Of a stretch of DNA of 38,759 bases, positions 18,369-26,580 are shown one piece after another. Numbering within the stretch: position 1 is the stretch's first letter; each line of letters starts with the position of its first letter. The stretch lies in assembly GCA_002167775.1 (NCBI GenBank), contig NHBV01000011.1, positions 36,599 through 75,357 of the forward strand, in the 5' to 3' direction. Under the pieces are notes generated by a model. It made no database searches. It saw only the letters and a program-made list of their open reading frames with translations, and had not been told where the DNA came from. A program made the position numbers and the translations under genes. The DNA comes from Crocinitomicaceae bacterium TMED16. GTDB lineage: Bacteria > Bacteroidota > Bacteroidia > Flavobacteriales_D > Crocinitomicaceae.

Positions 18369-19418
18369 ATGAAGAATAGTATAAAAATTGCATTTGTCCT
18401 TTTGTTTTTGTCTCCTATACTTTTTGCGGGAAACGAGGATAGAGTTGGTTCCGCAGGAGCATCACATTTGTTAATTAATCCATGGGCGAGAAGCTCTGCT
18501 TTAGGTGATGCAGGTATAGCCAGTGCAAATGGATTAGAAGCTTCTTACATGAACATCGCAGGTTTAGCTTTTACGGATCAAACGCAAATGAAGTTCAATT
18601 ACAGCAACTGGATGGGAAGTGCAGGAATCTCTTTTAACTCTGCGGGTATTGCGCAAAGGGTATCTGAATCTAGTGTGATTGCAATAAGCATTCAGTCTAT
18701 GAATTATGGTGACATTCCAATTACGACAGTTGAAAATCCAGAAGGGAATATTGGTTTCTTTTCTCCTAGAACCAACGTCTTCAACATTGGTTATGCTAGA
18801 ACATTCTCTTCAAGTATTTATGGAGGAATTAATTTCAAGGTCATTTCTGAAAACATCTCTAACCTCAAAGCGACGGGTATAGCCATTGATGCTGGTATTC
18901 GCTATGTAACTGGAGAGCAAGAGCAGGTTAAATTTGGAATTACATTGAAAAATGTAGGTCCGGTAATGAAGTACAAAGGTGATGGTCTTGCGCAGCAGGC
19001 GGCTTATGTAACTACTGGCTTTATTGCTTCTCTTGAAGAACGCTCTTCTGCTTTTGAGATGCCATCCTTATTATCTATCGGAGGTTCCTATGATTTCATT
19101 TTGAACGAAAGCAACAAACTAAACCTAGGTTTAGGATTTACAGCAAATTCTTTTTCGAATGACCAATACAGAATAGGATTAGACTATGGAATGACCAATG
19201 AAAGAATGGCATTTAATGTTCGAGGTGGTTATGTTTACGAAAAGAATTTATTGGATGTTGAAAATCGTTCTAACGCTTTGGTTGGTCCTACTGCTGGTTT
19301 TTCAATTGATGCCTTAGTGGGTAAAAGTAAGAACGCCTTAGGCGTTGAATATTGTGCTCGATTTGCGGGTATTTTTGGAACCATACATACTATTGGAGCA
19401 ACGATCAGCTTAAAATAA
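18369..19418 (+). CDS. PorV/PorQ family outer-membrane protein (UPF0164)
   Basis: This is a 349-residue beta-barrel of the FadL-related PorV/PorQ family. PorV is the T9SS shuttle that carries cargo from the translocon to the attachment complex; PorQ and other paralogues have related roles. The signal peptide (MKNSIKIAFVLLFLSPILFAG) is followed by the family signature at the mature N-terminus, GSAGASHLLINPWARSSALG and ASYMNIAGLAF. Alternating strands run to the C-terminus, which ends IHTIGATISLK. It is shorter than canonical PorV. Because it is the third gene of the receptor/large-protein cassette, it may serve that cargo specifically. That is inference; the housekeeping PorV is probably encoded elsewhere. 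A hairpin lies just downstream. Confidence 0.85.
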   Translation: MKNSIKIAFVLLFLSPILFAGNEDRVGSAGASHLLINPWARSSALGDAGIASANGLEASYMNIAGLAFTDQTQMKFNYSNWMGSAGISFNSAGIAQRVSESSVIAISIQSMNYGDIPITTVENPEGNIGFFSPRTNVFNIGYARTFSSSIYGGINFKVISENISNLKATGIAIDAGIRYVTGEQEQVKFGITLKNVGPVMKYKGDGLAQQAAYVTTGFIASLEERSSAFEMPSLLSIGGSYDFILNESNKLNLGLGFTANSFSNDQYRIGLDYGMTNERMAFNVRGGYVYEKNLLDVENRSNALVGPTAGFSIDALVGKSKNALGVEYCARFAGIFGTIHTIGATISLK

Positions 19419-19445
19419 CTCAAATATTTATTTATAACAATTGGA

Positions 19446-19466
19446 TTAGGCCCTTCCGGGGCCTAA
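19446..19466 (+). terminator. Perfect 8-bp hairpin after the PorV-like gene
   Basis: TTAGGCCC, a five-base loop TTCCG, then GGGCCTAA form a perfect GC-containing stem in the 67-base gap before greA. No uninterrupted T run follows (ctacttatatat), so it could be an intrinsic terminator of reduced quality or a 3'-end stabiliser that separates the long receptor transcript from greA. Confidence 0.5.
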
Positions 19467-19485
19467 CTACTTATATATATTCATC

Positions 19486-19959
19486 ATGTCGAAGATTAAT
19501 TATTACACGCCAGAGGGTCTTCAGAAATTAAAAGATCAACTTGAAGAGCTCAAAACAGTTCAAAGGCCTTCAATTTCTCAACAAATAGGTGAAGCCCGCG
19601 ATAAAGGAGATTTATCCGAAAATGCAGAATATGATGCAGCTAAGGAAGCTCAAGGTATATTAGAGATGAAAATATCTAAACTTCAAACTGTAATATCTAA
19701 TGCAAGATTAATTGATGATTCGAATATTGATAATTCAAAGGTCTATATCTTATCTAAGGTTAAAATCAAGAATGTTGGTAACGGTATGGAGATTGATTAC
19801 ACACTCGTAGCCGAAAATGAGGCTGATCTGAAAGCGAGAAAGATTTCTGTTGAGTCACCAATAGGAAAAGGTTTGCTTGGAAAATCTGAAGGCGACATAG
19901 CTGATATCGTTACTCCTGGTGGAATCATGCAATTTGAAATCGTTGAAATTTCAAGGTAA
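19486..19959 (+). CDS. greA: Transcription elongation factor GreA
   Basis: GreA enters the RNA polymerase secondary channel and stimulates cleavage of backtracked transcripts. The 157 residues match the family. The N-terminal coiled coil begins YYTPEGLQKLKDQLEEL and contains the family signature ARDKGDLSENAEYDAAKEAQ (~38-57), including the acidic tip residues (D, E) that hold the catalytic Mg. The C-terminal FKBP-like domain ends SPIGKGLLGKSEGDIADIVTP and FEIVEIS. Its stop overlaps the start of the HIT gene by one base (TAATG), so the two are translationally coupled. I found no clear promoter in the gap upstream. Confidence 0.96.
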   Translation: MSKINYYTPEGLQKLKDQLEELKTVQRPSISQQIGEARDKGDLSENAEYDAAKEAQGILEMKISKLQTVISNARLIDDSNIDNSKVYILSKVKIKNVGNGMEIDYTLVAENEADLKARKISVESPIGKGLLGKSEGDIADIVTPGGIMQFEIVEISR

Positions 19960-20351
19960 TGTCTAGTGTCTTTTCAAAAATCATTGATGGTATAATCCCG
20001 TGCTATAAAATCGCAGAGAATGATTCTTTTTTAGCTTTCTTGGATATTCAACCCCTAGTTCAGGGACATGCTTTGGTTATTCCTAAAAAAGAGATTGATT
20101 ATATTTTCGATCTAGATGATTCAACCTTAAAGGAAATGATGGTTTTTTCTAAGTTGGTAGCGGCAAAAATAAAATCTGCTTTTCCTTGTAACAGAATAGG
20201 AGTATCAGTAATTGGACTTGAAGTTCCTCATGCCCATATTCATTTGGTTCCCATCAATGACATTGATGATATGAATTTCAGTAAACCGAAATTAGATTTA
20301 TCAAAAACTGAAATGTTAGCAATTCAGGAACAAATTATTAAGCAAGGTTAA
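19959..20351 (+). CDS. HIT family nucleotide hydrolase/transferase
   Basis: This is a small histidine-triad protein of 130 residues, a cytoplasmic nucleoside-phosphate hydrolase or transferase. The defining motif HAHIHLV gives His91, His93 and His95, the middle one being the expected nucleophile. The usual N-terminal IIDGIIPCYKIAE, FLAFLDIQPLVQGHALVIPK and the GVSVIGLEVPHAH approach to the active site are all present. It is coupled to greA by a one-base stop/start overlap. The next gene is convergent and begins 6 bases after its stop. The substrate cannot be told from sequence; Hint-type aminoacyl-AMP or AMP-lysine hydrolysis is the usual activity of this size class. Confidence 0.92.
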   Translation: MSSVFSKIIDGIIPCYKIAENDSFLAFLDIQPLVQGHALVIPKKEIDYIFDLDDSTLKEMMVFSKLVAAKIKSAFPCNRIGVSVIGLEVPHAHIHLVPINDIDDMNFSKPKLDLSKTEMLAIQEQIIKQG

Positions 20352-20357
20352 AACCCG

Positions 20358-22607
20358 CTATTCGAGTTCAAAGTTGGTGTAAAATGTCATCTCTCCTGCG
20401 TAATCTTTTACAGAAATAGTAAATGATATCGATTGGTGACCAGTCATTCCACGAGTATCATAAATTAGGGTTATATCAGTAATTTCGTTTGGAAGTAACT
20501 CTAGTTTTTCACTACTAATCTTTTTAACCGTTGTGTTTTCTGGTAAAGTAATCTTGATTTTTTCGCTAGACGTGTTCTTCACTGAGAATGAATTCGACAA
20601 AACCACTCCACTTTTTTTATTGCCGAGATTCTGAATCAATCCCTCAGCTTTTAACGGTAAAGTTGATTTATCTCTATAAATGTTAATGCGTTCGACCTGA
20701 ATTCTCCGTTCCATTCCTGCTGCTTTAGAAAACACGGATTCATTTTGTGCCAAAGCATCATCACTAATACTTTGGTCAGCAGCATATTCACCAAACGGGA
20801 GATATACAAAGCTTAATATTGGTCGTTTATTATCTAAATAAGGCCGGAATACCCCATTATCAACGGATTTGAAATAGTTAATCAACGATGAGATTCTCCG
20901 TTTGGTAAGATTTACGTTATACGCTGTTTTCGCGATAGGGCTGGCAAATCCTTTAATGCTTAATTCTATTTTTGACCCTGATTTAAGCTCTTTGAGTAAA
21001 ATGGATTTTAACGAGTCCAACATCACGGCGCCGAAATCAACTTGGGCCCCAAAAAATTCTGTGAGGTCTTTTAGATCATTTTCTGCTTGCTCTGTTGAAA
21101 TACCCTTAATTACCTCTGTTTTGTATAAAGGATAGTTCTCTACATATTTCTCATATGTCTCGAGATATGTTTGCTGGGTTGTTGTTTTCAAGGTCCTGGC
21201 GTCCGGTTCATCATTTCTAAAATAGAGTGTAAGAGGCAATAAGGTTTCAATTTTCTTTTCAAGAACCACTGTGTCTTTGATTTCTTCCTGGGTAATGAGC
21301 TCAATTAAAGGGTAGGATGCGTATATATCGCTGCAGCACGTAGGGTTTTTTGAGAAATACCCACCTTTTTTGTTTGATGAGACATAAATGCTATCATGAT
21401 GGCTAAAATAGTAGAGGTCATTGGCAGGACTGTTTATCGGATTCCCCACATTTAATGGGCTTGAGAATAATCCATCTATATAATTACTGAAATGTACGTC
21501 ATGACCACCAAAACCGTCGTGCCATGTAGATGAAAAAAACAATTGATTTCTCGTGGTGTCATAAAACGGAGTGACCTCATTTTCGACCGAATTTACTACA
21601 CCAATATTTGATGCTTCTTTAAAATTTAGCCCATCAATACTTTCAGCATACCATATATCCATTCCTCCAACTCCTCCCTTCCGATTGGAGGCAAAAAACA
21701 ATACCTCATTATCTTTAATTTTAGTAAAGAATGGCATTGTACTGTTTGCTCCTTTTTCATTGATCTCAAAACCCAATGTGTCCGTTACGACCCATGCACT
21801 ATCATTTTTTTGTGCCACAACAATTCTACAATCGTATTTGAAACCGTCATCTTCACAAACACTGAAATAGTATTTTGACCCGTCCAAAGAGAAGCTCCCA
21901 TTTCCATAGTTCAAATTTGCATGAAAAAGGTCAGTATTCATTTCTGATTGTTGAAATTCACCTAAGTCATTTCTGTCACTGTAATATAACTTTGTTCTGT
22001 AGGCCGGATCGTATACCTCTTCCGCATTATTGGAGGAGTCAGCTTTTAACGCTGAGAAAATTAATCGATTGTCTTTAATTGTATGACCAAATTCTGCGTC
22101 ATACGTATTTACTGTTTCCGGAAGGTGAATTAAAGGAGTGAATTCTGACGAGTCTAATCGGTTTTCAATGGCCCATGAACAAGATTCGATTTCTCTTAAA
22201 GATTTGCTGTAAAAAGCACTATTTTTCTTTTTTTCTAGCTTTTTTGCACTCAATTTAAACGTCTTTAAAGCCTGTTGATATCGACCATTCTGTTTTTGCA
22301 TTAAAGCAAGGTTTAATAGACTATTAGGAAAGATGGTTGTTTGCTCGCGGGCATATACTTTTGCATAGTAACTCTCAGCTTCTGAGTAATACTTGTACGC
22401 GCGAAGTGTTTCAGCATATTTCCACAATAACTTGATGGAATTAGAATCTTTCGCTAGTGCTTTCTTGTAATATTCTAATGCATAGTAATAATCTCCTTTA
22501 TCATACTGCTCATCTGCAAAAGCTATAATCTTTTTTAGCTTCTGTTGTGTGTTCCCCAATATGGAGAAACCGATGCAAAAAATGACAACTAAATATAGTC
22601 TGGACAT
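20358..22607 (-). CDS. PorE-like TPR / PD40 propeller / OmpA-type protein
   Basis: This 749-residue envelope protein probably links the outer-membrane T9SS apparatus to peptidoglycan. The signal peptide (LYLVVIFCIGFSILGNTQ) is followed by TPR repeats (~24-125: YDKGDYYYALEYYKKALAKD, YYSEAESYYAKVYA). A PD40-type propeller occupies ~165-430 (FFASNRKGGVGGMDIWYAES; LFFSSTWHDGFGGHDVHFS). An OmpA-like domain spans ~515-660, with IKGFASPIAKTAYNVNLTKR in place of the usual GHTD motif but with the NxxLTxRR tail that contacts peptidoglycan. The C-terminal ~90 residues form an Ig-like, DUF1573-like domain. Its start overlaps the preceding porP-like gene by 19 bases. Known PorE has TPR, propeller, a carboxypeptidase-regulatory domain and OmpA, so this is a variant layout rather than a certain orthologue. 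Confidence 0.8.
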   Translation of the reverse strand: MSRLYLVVIFCIGFSILGNTQQKLKKIIAFADEQYDKGDYYYALEYYKKALAKDSNSIKLLWKYAETLRAYKYYSEAESYYAKVYAREQTTIFPNSLLNLALMQKQNGRYQQALKTFKLSAKKLEKKKNSAFYSKSLREIESCSWAIENRLDSSEFTPLIHLPETVNTYDAEFGHTIKDNRLIFSALKADSSNNAEEVYDPAYRTKLYYSDRNDLGEFQQSEMNTDLFHANLNYGNGSFSLDGSKYYFSVCEDDGFKYDCRIVVAQKNDSAWVVTDTLGFEINEKGANSTMPFFTKIKDNEVLFFASNRKGGVGGMDIWYAESIDGLNFKEASNIGVVNSVENEVTPFYDTTRNQLFFSSTWHDGFGGHDVHFSNYIDGLFSSPLNVGNPINSPANDLYYFSHHDSIYVSSNKKGGYFSKNPTCCSDIYASYPLIELITQEEIKDTVVLEKKIETLLPLTLYFRNDEPDARTLKTTTQQTYLETYEKYVENYPLYKTEVIKGISTEQAENDLKDLTEFFGAQVDFGAVMLDSLKSILLKELKSGSKIELSIKGFASPIAKTAYNVNLTKRRISSLINYFKSVDNGVFRPYLDNKRPILSFVYLPFGEYAADQSISDDALAQNESVFSKAAGMERRIQVERINIYRDKSTLPLKAEGLIQNLGNKKSGVVLSNSFSVKNTSSEKIKITLPENTTVKKISSEKLELLPNEITDITLIYDTRGMTGHQSISFTISVKDYAGEMTFYTNFELE

Positions 22608-23584
22608 ACTCTATGAAGGATTCTTTTGGGTTTGAATTTTTTTATAATATAGCGTACTGCGAATTCTATTCCTCCTCTTGCTTGGCTGGCAGGAATCAGC
22701 TTTGAGAAGTTGATATCGTAACTAATCCCTACAAATAGATCAGCAAAATCATACCCAAAACTAATATATGCGGCATCTCTATTTCGGTACCACAAACCGC
22801 CATAAAGTGCTGCGTAAATCTTTTTAGGGTGGTTTAAGTAATATTTACCCGATGCGCCAATAACAAGCTCTCTATACACGTCCTGGGCGCTATATTGTGC
22901 ACTGGGAATGAGGTCCCATTTTTCATTGAGCTTAAAGGTTCCTTTCACAAAGGAATTACTTCGTATTGCTCTTTTGACCTCTGCATCGTAAAAGCCCTGA
23001 TTTGGTCTGTTTAAATTAAAAGCACTTGTTCCCAATATCACCTTAAACCGCTCATCTCTTCTCCATTCGTATATGAATCCTGCACCCAAGCTAGCATTTG
23101 TCTTTCGGTCATTTTGGTAGCTCTCAAAATTGGGCGCTGAAGGATCAAAAACATATCCAGTGTATTGTGTGTCAAAGTAAAGGGCATCCCAGTTGATCTG
23201 TCTATGGTTCATCCCAAAGTTAATTCCAGGGCGAATAACATGTGTTGAGTCGCTGTCTAATTTGATAGCATAAGACAAATTACCTTGTATTTCAACGGTT
23301 CGAAAGCGACCATCCCCAGCTTGGTCATTGAACATACTTAATCCGAAACCAAGGTTTTTATATTTTGAATCAACAGACAAGGCCATTGTACTAAAGGGTA
23401 CCGTAACACTTCTCCATTGATCTCGATAATTTCCAATGAATCGATAGTCACCATCAAAGTGTCCGGCATTTGCTGGATTTTGAAAAAGTTGATTGTCATT
23501 GTATTGAGACCAATGTATGTCTTGTGCAATTGAAATATTTTCAATTAAAAAAGACAAAAGAACAATCCAGAGAAACTTGTGCAT
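22589..23584 (-). CDS. Type IX secretion membrane protein, PorP/SprF family
   Basis: This is a 331-residue outer-membrane barrel protein of the PorP/SprF family. PorP works with PorK, PorN and PorE in the T9SS envelope complex, and SprF-type paralogues are needed for export of type B cargo such as gliding adhesins. The signal peptide (FLWIVLLSFLIENISIAQ) is followed by the family opening DIHWSQYNDNQLFQNPANAG, then FIGNYRDQWRSV, LGFGLSMFNDQAGDGRF and a C-terminal GGIEFAVRYI. It ends with a basic tail RILHRVCPDYI, characteristic of the family. The gene is upstream of, and overlaps, the PorE-like gene. No large SprB-like adhesin gene is adjacent, so which cargo it serves is not clear. Confidence 0.92.
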   Translation of the reverse strand: MHKFLWIVLLSFLIENISIAQDIHWSQYNDNQLFQNPANAGHFDGDYRFIGNYRDQWRSVTVPFSTMALSVDSKYKNLGFGLSMFNDQAGDGRFRTVEIQGNLSYAIKLDSDSTHVIRPGINFGMNHRQINWDALYFDTQYTGYVFDPSAPNFESYQNDRKTNASLGAGFIYEWRRDERFKVILGTSAFNLNRPNQGFYDAEVKRAIRSNSFVKGTFKLNEKWDLIPSAQYSAQDVYRELVIGASGKYYLNHPKKIYAALYGGLWYRNRDAAYISFGYDFADLFVGISYDINFSKLIPASQARGGIEFAVRYIIKKFKPKRILHRVCPDYI

Positions 23585-23635
23585 ATAATTTTAGTTCGAC
23601 ACTCTAAGATACAACAAAAAATATTGAAAACTAAA

Positions 23636-24325
23636 TCAAGGTGTACTCTGTGAAACAGGAATGATTTTCCCATTCATAAAATCACCTTGTGTTGTTGCAA
23701 AAGTGTAGATAAAAGAGGCCATTTCTTCAGGAGAATGGGGTGCTTCGAATCCTGGAAACGCTTCTTCTAGCATTTCAGTTTGAACGGCACCTAGACACAA
23801 GCAATTCATCTTGATTCCAGAATCTTTATATTCTTCCGCAAATAGCTCTGTAAAGGAGCATAATGCAGCTTTTGAAGTGCTGTAAGCGGTGAGGCCTGGG
23901 AATTTAACGGAGCCTTGAAACCCACCCATAGAACTGATGTTCACAATGTGGCTCCCATTCGGATTCATCTTAGGAATAATAACCTGTACGGCTTGCATAA
24001 TTCCAATAACATTGATTTGATAGGACTTAAGTAAATCCTCATGACTGAGCTTGACAAAGTTGTTTTTCACCAAATAACCTGCATTGTTAATCAAGATGTC
24101 AATTTCTCCGATATTCGCTATGGCATCAGAGATTTTTTTTTCATCGAAAAACTCCAGATCTAAATGGTATGTAGATACATTATCAAGTGCTTTAAAGTTT
24201 TCCTTCATGAGGTCACTCTTTCTTGCAAAAGCAACAATCTTATTTGAAGGCTCTTTGGCGGCCTCTTCCACCAACGCTTTTCCTATTCCAGTGCTTCCTC
24301 CAATAATGATAATTGTTTTATTCAT
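23636..24325 (-). CDS. Short-chain dehydrogenase/reductase (SDR)
   Basis: This is a 229-residue classical SDR, an NAD(P)-dependent oxidoreductase with a Rossmann fold. The cofactor motif is IIIIGGSTGIGKALV (GGSTGIG at 9-15), the NNAG motif is at 80-83, the catalytic Ser lies in NISSMGG (131/132) and the Tyr-Lys pair is YSTSK (Tyr148, Lys152). Its start overlaps the 3' end of the upstream reductase gene by 8 bases, so it belongs to the leftward paaE-type operon. That context suggests a role in phenylacetate or acyl-CoA metabolism (for example a 3-hydroxyacyl oxidation), but the motifs alone do not fix the substrate. Confidence 0.88.
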   Translation of the reverse strand: MNKTIIIIGGSTGIGKALVEEAAKEPSNKIVAFARKSDLMKENFKALDNVSTYHLDLEFFDEKKISDAIANIGEIDILINNAGYLVKNNFVKLSHEDLLKSYQINVIGIMQAVQVIIPKMNPNGSHIVNISSMGGFQGSVKFPGLTAYSTSKAALCSFTELFAEEYKDSGIKMNCLCLGAVQTEMLEEAFPGFEAPHSPEEMASFIYTFATTQGDFMNGKIIPVSQSTP

Positions 24326-25376
24326 CGTAAGAAACTTTTAATGAATCACTTGTTGGGAATGCCTGACAGGTTAAAATATAGCCCTCTTGAACTTCATCAT
24401 CCGTTAAAGAGTAATTGAGCTTCATATTCGCGCTACCTTCCAATACCTTTGCTTTACATGAGCAACAAACTCCGCCTCTGCATGAGTATGGAGCGTCCAT
24501 GCCTTCTTCTTCAACAGCATCCAAAATAGACCGAGAACCATCTTCTATCGTAAATTGAAAATCTTCATCATCTAGAGTAACCGTCACTTCAGATCTTCCC
24601 GAATAGCTTTCTTTTTTCTCTTCAACACCTAAAGAGATTGGCGTTGTAAATAGCTCATAAATGATTTTGTTTTTTGCAACGCCAAAAAATTCTAAGGCTT
24701 CAATACAGGTAAGAATCATTTCTTCAGGACCGCATATTAAAAAAGCATCGTTTTTTAAAAATGTAAGATCATTCTTTATGAATTTAACTAAGTTGTCTTT
24801 GTCAATCCTACCACTTATGGCATTTTCGTCATGATTCGTATCAAAGAAAAAAGAGGTTTTAATATTGTTTATTTGCTTTATTTCCTCCAAAAACATCGTT
24901 TCTTCTTTAGATCTATTTCCATAAAGAAGATGCATGCCTTCAACATTTGATTTAGACTTTAGAATTGAGAGGATGGGTGTGATTCCACTTCCTGCAGCAA
25001 TGGTAGCCACATGTTTCGCTCCGCTTGGAATTTTAAAATTTCCTTGAGGTTCGGAGATAAAAAGCTTAGTACCTTCTTGTGCTTCTAGATTGAACCAATT
25101 GGAAACAATTCCGTTTTTCACACTTTTGATTCCTATCGCTAGTTTTTCATCTTTAGCACTACAAATGGAATAAGACCTCCGCTCTTCTTTACCTCCAATC
25201 TCCGCAAGTATATTGATGTATTGTCCGGGAGCATAGTTGAACTTTTCCGATAGTTTTTCGGGGATATCAAATGCAACTTTTACAGCATTGTTTGTTAGCC
25301 GAGAAATAGATGAAATTTCAATTTCAAAATATCCTTTGCGTTTAGCTTTTTTAAAAAGACCTCCTAATAAACCCAT
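24318..25376 (-). CDS. PaaE-type ferredoxin reductase, second copy (FAD, NAD(P), C-terminal 2Fe-2S)
   Basis: This 352-residue flavoprotein transfers electrons from NAD(P)H through FAD and a 2Fe-2S centre to an oxygenase. The FAD-binding motif is RRSYSICS (66-73), the NAD(P) part has ATIAAGSGITPILSILKS (124-141) and the CGPEEM motif. The plant-type 2Fe-2S domain at the C-terminus has Cys299, Cys304, Cys307 and Cys337 (SCRGGVCCSCKAKVLEG). It differs from its neighbour mainly by a basic N-terminal extension (GLLGGLFKKAKRKGYFE). It lies 3 bases after the neighbouring paaE and overlaps the SDR gene by 8 bases. It is a tandem paralogue and might serve a different oxygenase, such as a desaturase or another Fe-S dependent enzyme. 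Which of the two serves PaaABC cannot be settled here. Confidence 0.85.
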   Translation of the reverse strand: MGLLGGLFKKAKRKGYFEIEISSISRLTNNAVKVAFDIPEKLSEKFNYAPGQYINILAEIGGKEERRSYSICSAKDEKLAIGIKSVKNGIVSNWFNLEAQEGTKLFISEPQGNFKIPSGAKHVATIAAGSGITPILSILKSKSNVEGMHLLYGNRSKEETMFLEEIKQINNIKTSFFFDTNHDENAISGRIDKDNLVKFIKNDLTFLKNDAFLICGPEEMILTCIEALEFFGVAKNKIIYELFTTPISLGVEEKKESYSGRSEVTVTLDDEDFQFTIEDGSRSILDAVEEEGMDAPYSCRGGVCCSCKAKVLEGSANMKLNYSLTDDEVQEGYILTCQAFPTSDSLKVSYDE

Positions 25377-25379
25377 AAT

Positions 25380-26456
25380 TTACTCGTCAAATGTTACTAT
25401 TACTTTTTCTGATGTCGGATGTGCTTGACATGTCAATATATAACCCCTATCTAGCTCATCTTGTTCAAGGGAATAATTTACATCCATCTCTACGGAACCA
25501 TCTAAAACTTTGGCTTTACAGGTGCAGCAAACGCCTCCTTTACACGCGTAAGGGACATCTAGACCTGATTTTTGAGCGGTATCGAGTATAGTCTCACCTT
25601 GATTATTTAGCTTGAATTCAAATTCATCTCCGTCCATGTACAGAATCACTGTGCTGTCGTTAGGGTTGGGGGTTGATTTTTTAATTTTTTGTACTTTTTT
25701 ATCATAGTCTGTTCCAAACAACTCCAAATGTATTTGGCTAGATTGAAGCCCTTTGGACAGCATTACCTCTCTGATGTCTAAAGTCATTTTTTCAGGTCCA
25801 CAAATAAATACGTCATCTATCGTGTTTTCTCGGAAATATGCATCCAATAAGCGTATGCATTTTTCTTTGTCAATGCGACCTTTTTGGAGATCATTTCCTA
25901 GGTTTTCTCTTGACAATATATGTACAACACTAAATCTGTGTAAATATTTATTTTTAAGCGCCTCTATTTCTTCCCTAAAAATAATGGTGTGCACACCTTT
26001 ATTTCCATAAACGAGATTGACATTACTATCTGGCTCATGTCGAAGAATACTCTTGACAATCGATAGAATTGGTGTTATACCACTTCCTGCAGCAAAAAGT
26101 ACATAGTTCTTTTTTGCTCCATAATCTGGGATGTGTTGGAAATTCCCTGAGGGAGGCATAACCTCCAATACATCTCCTCTTTTTACATGGTCATGGGCGA
26201 ATGTAGAAAATAAGCCATTCTCAATTTTCTTAATGGCAATTTTGTGCTTGTTTGACGAGGGTTCTGAACACAAAGAATAGGAGCGACGTACCTCTTCATC
26301 CTTGACCTTGGTTTTTAAGGTTAAATATTGGCCAGCTTTAAATGTAAAATCTTGCATGTGTCCCTCAGGAACATCAAAGGAAATTGATATACAATCCTCT
26401 GTTTCTTTTATGATTTCTTTAACCTGAAGTTTATAGAAATTCGTTTTTGTAGCCAT
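25380..26456 (-). CDS. paaE: Phenylacetyl-CoA epoxidase reductase subunit PaaE
   Basis: PaaE feeds electrons from NADPH to the di-iron epoxidase PaaABC. Its 358 residues show FAD-binding RRSYSLCS (57-64), the NADP part LFAAGSGITPILSIVKS (120-136), CGPEKM (219-224) and a C-terminal 2Fe-2S domain with Cys305, Cys310, Cys313 and Cys343 (ACKGGVCCTCKAKVLDG). It is the first gene of the leftward operon, back to back with paaA across 124 bases, which makes it the better candidate for the true epoxidase reductase than the second copy downstream. A TTG-N19-TAAATTTG promoter lies just upstream of its ATG. Confidence 0.88.
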   Translation of the reverse strand: MATKTNFYKLQVKEIIKETEDCISISFDVPEGHMQDFTFKAGQYLTLKTKVKDEEVRRSYSLCSEPSSNKHKIAIKKIENGLFSTFAHDHVKRGDVLEVMPPSGNFQHIPDYGAKKNYVLFAAGSGITPILSIVKSILRHEPDSNVNLVYGNKGVHTIIFREEIEALKNKYLHRFSVVHILSRENLGNDLQKGRIDKEKCIRLLDAYFRENTIDDVFICGPEKMTLDIREVMLSKGLQSSQIHLELFGTDYDKKVQKIKKSTPNPNDSTVILYMDGDEFEFKLNNQGETILDTAQKSGLDVPYACKGGVCCTCKAKVLDGSVEMDVNYSLEQDELDRGYILTCQAHPTSEKVIVTFDE

Positions 26457-26464
26457 TTCAAAGT

Positions 26465-26520
26465 TTGTTCAAATTTAAGCAATCTATTTTTCAAGGCAAG
26501 GTATTCTAAACATTGTTCAA
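26465..26520. promoter_or_regulatory. Two TTGTTCAA direct repeats, candidate paa operator
   Basis: TTGTTCAA occurs at 26465-26472 and again at 26513-26520, 48 bases apart. The first copy overlaps the paaE -7 box; the second partly overlaps an AACATTGTT near-palindrome (26509-26517). They sit between the divergent paa promoters, a natural place for a regulator such as a PaaR/TetR-type repressor. No regulator gene is adjacent, so this is speculative. Confidence 0.3.
26470..26499 (-). promoter_or_regulatory. Promoter of the paaE operon
   Basis: On the minus strand, TTG (26497-26499), a 19-base spacer and TAAATTTG (26470-26477) match the Flavobacterium consensus TTG-N17-23-TAnnTTTG. The box ends 13 bases before the ATG at 26456. 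Confidence 0.6.
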
Positions 26521-26526
26521 TTTCTT

Positions 26527-26561
26527 TTGTTTTTATTCAGTCTCAGTATTGAGTATATTTG
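26527..26561 (+). promoter_or_regulatory. Promoter of paaABCD
   Basis: TTG at 26527-26529 and a perfect -7 box TATATTTG at 26554-26561 are separated by 24 bases, one more than the usual range. The box ends 19 bases before the paaA ATG at 26581. Confidence 0.5.
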
Positions 26562-26580
26562 TAAAATAAACCAGTGAAAA

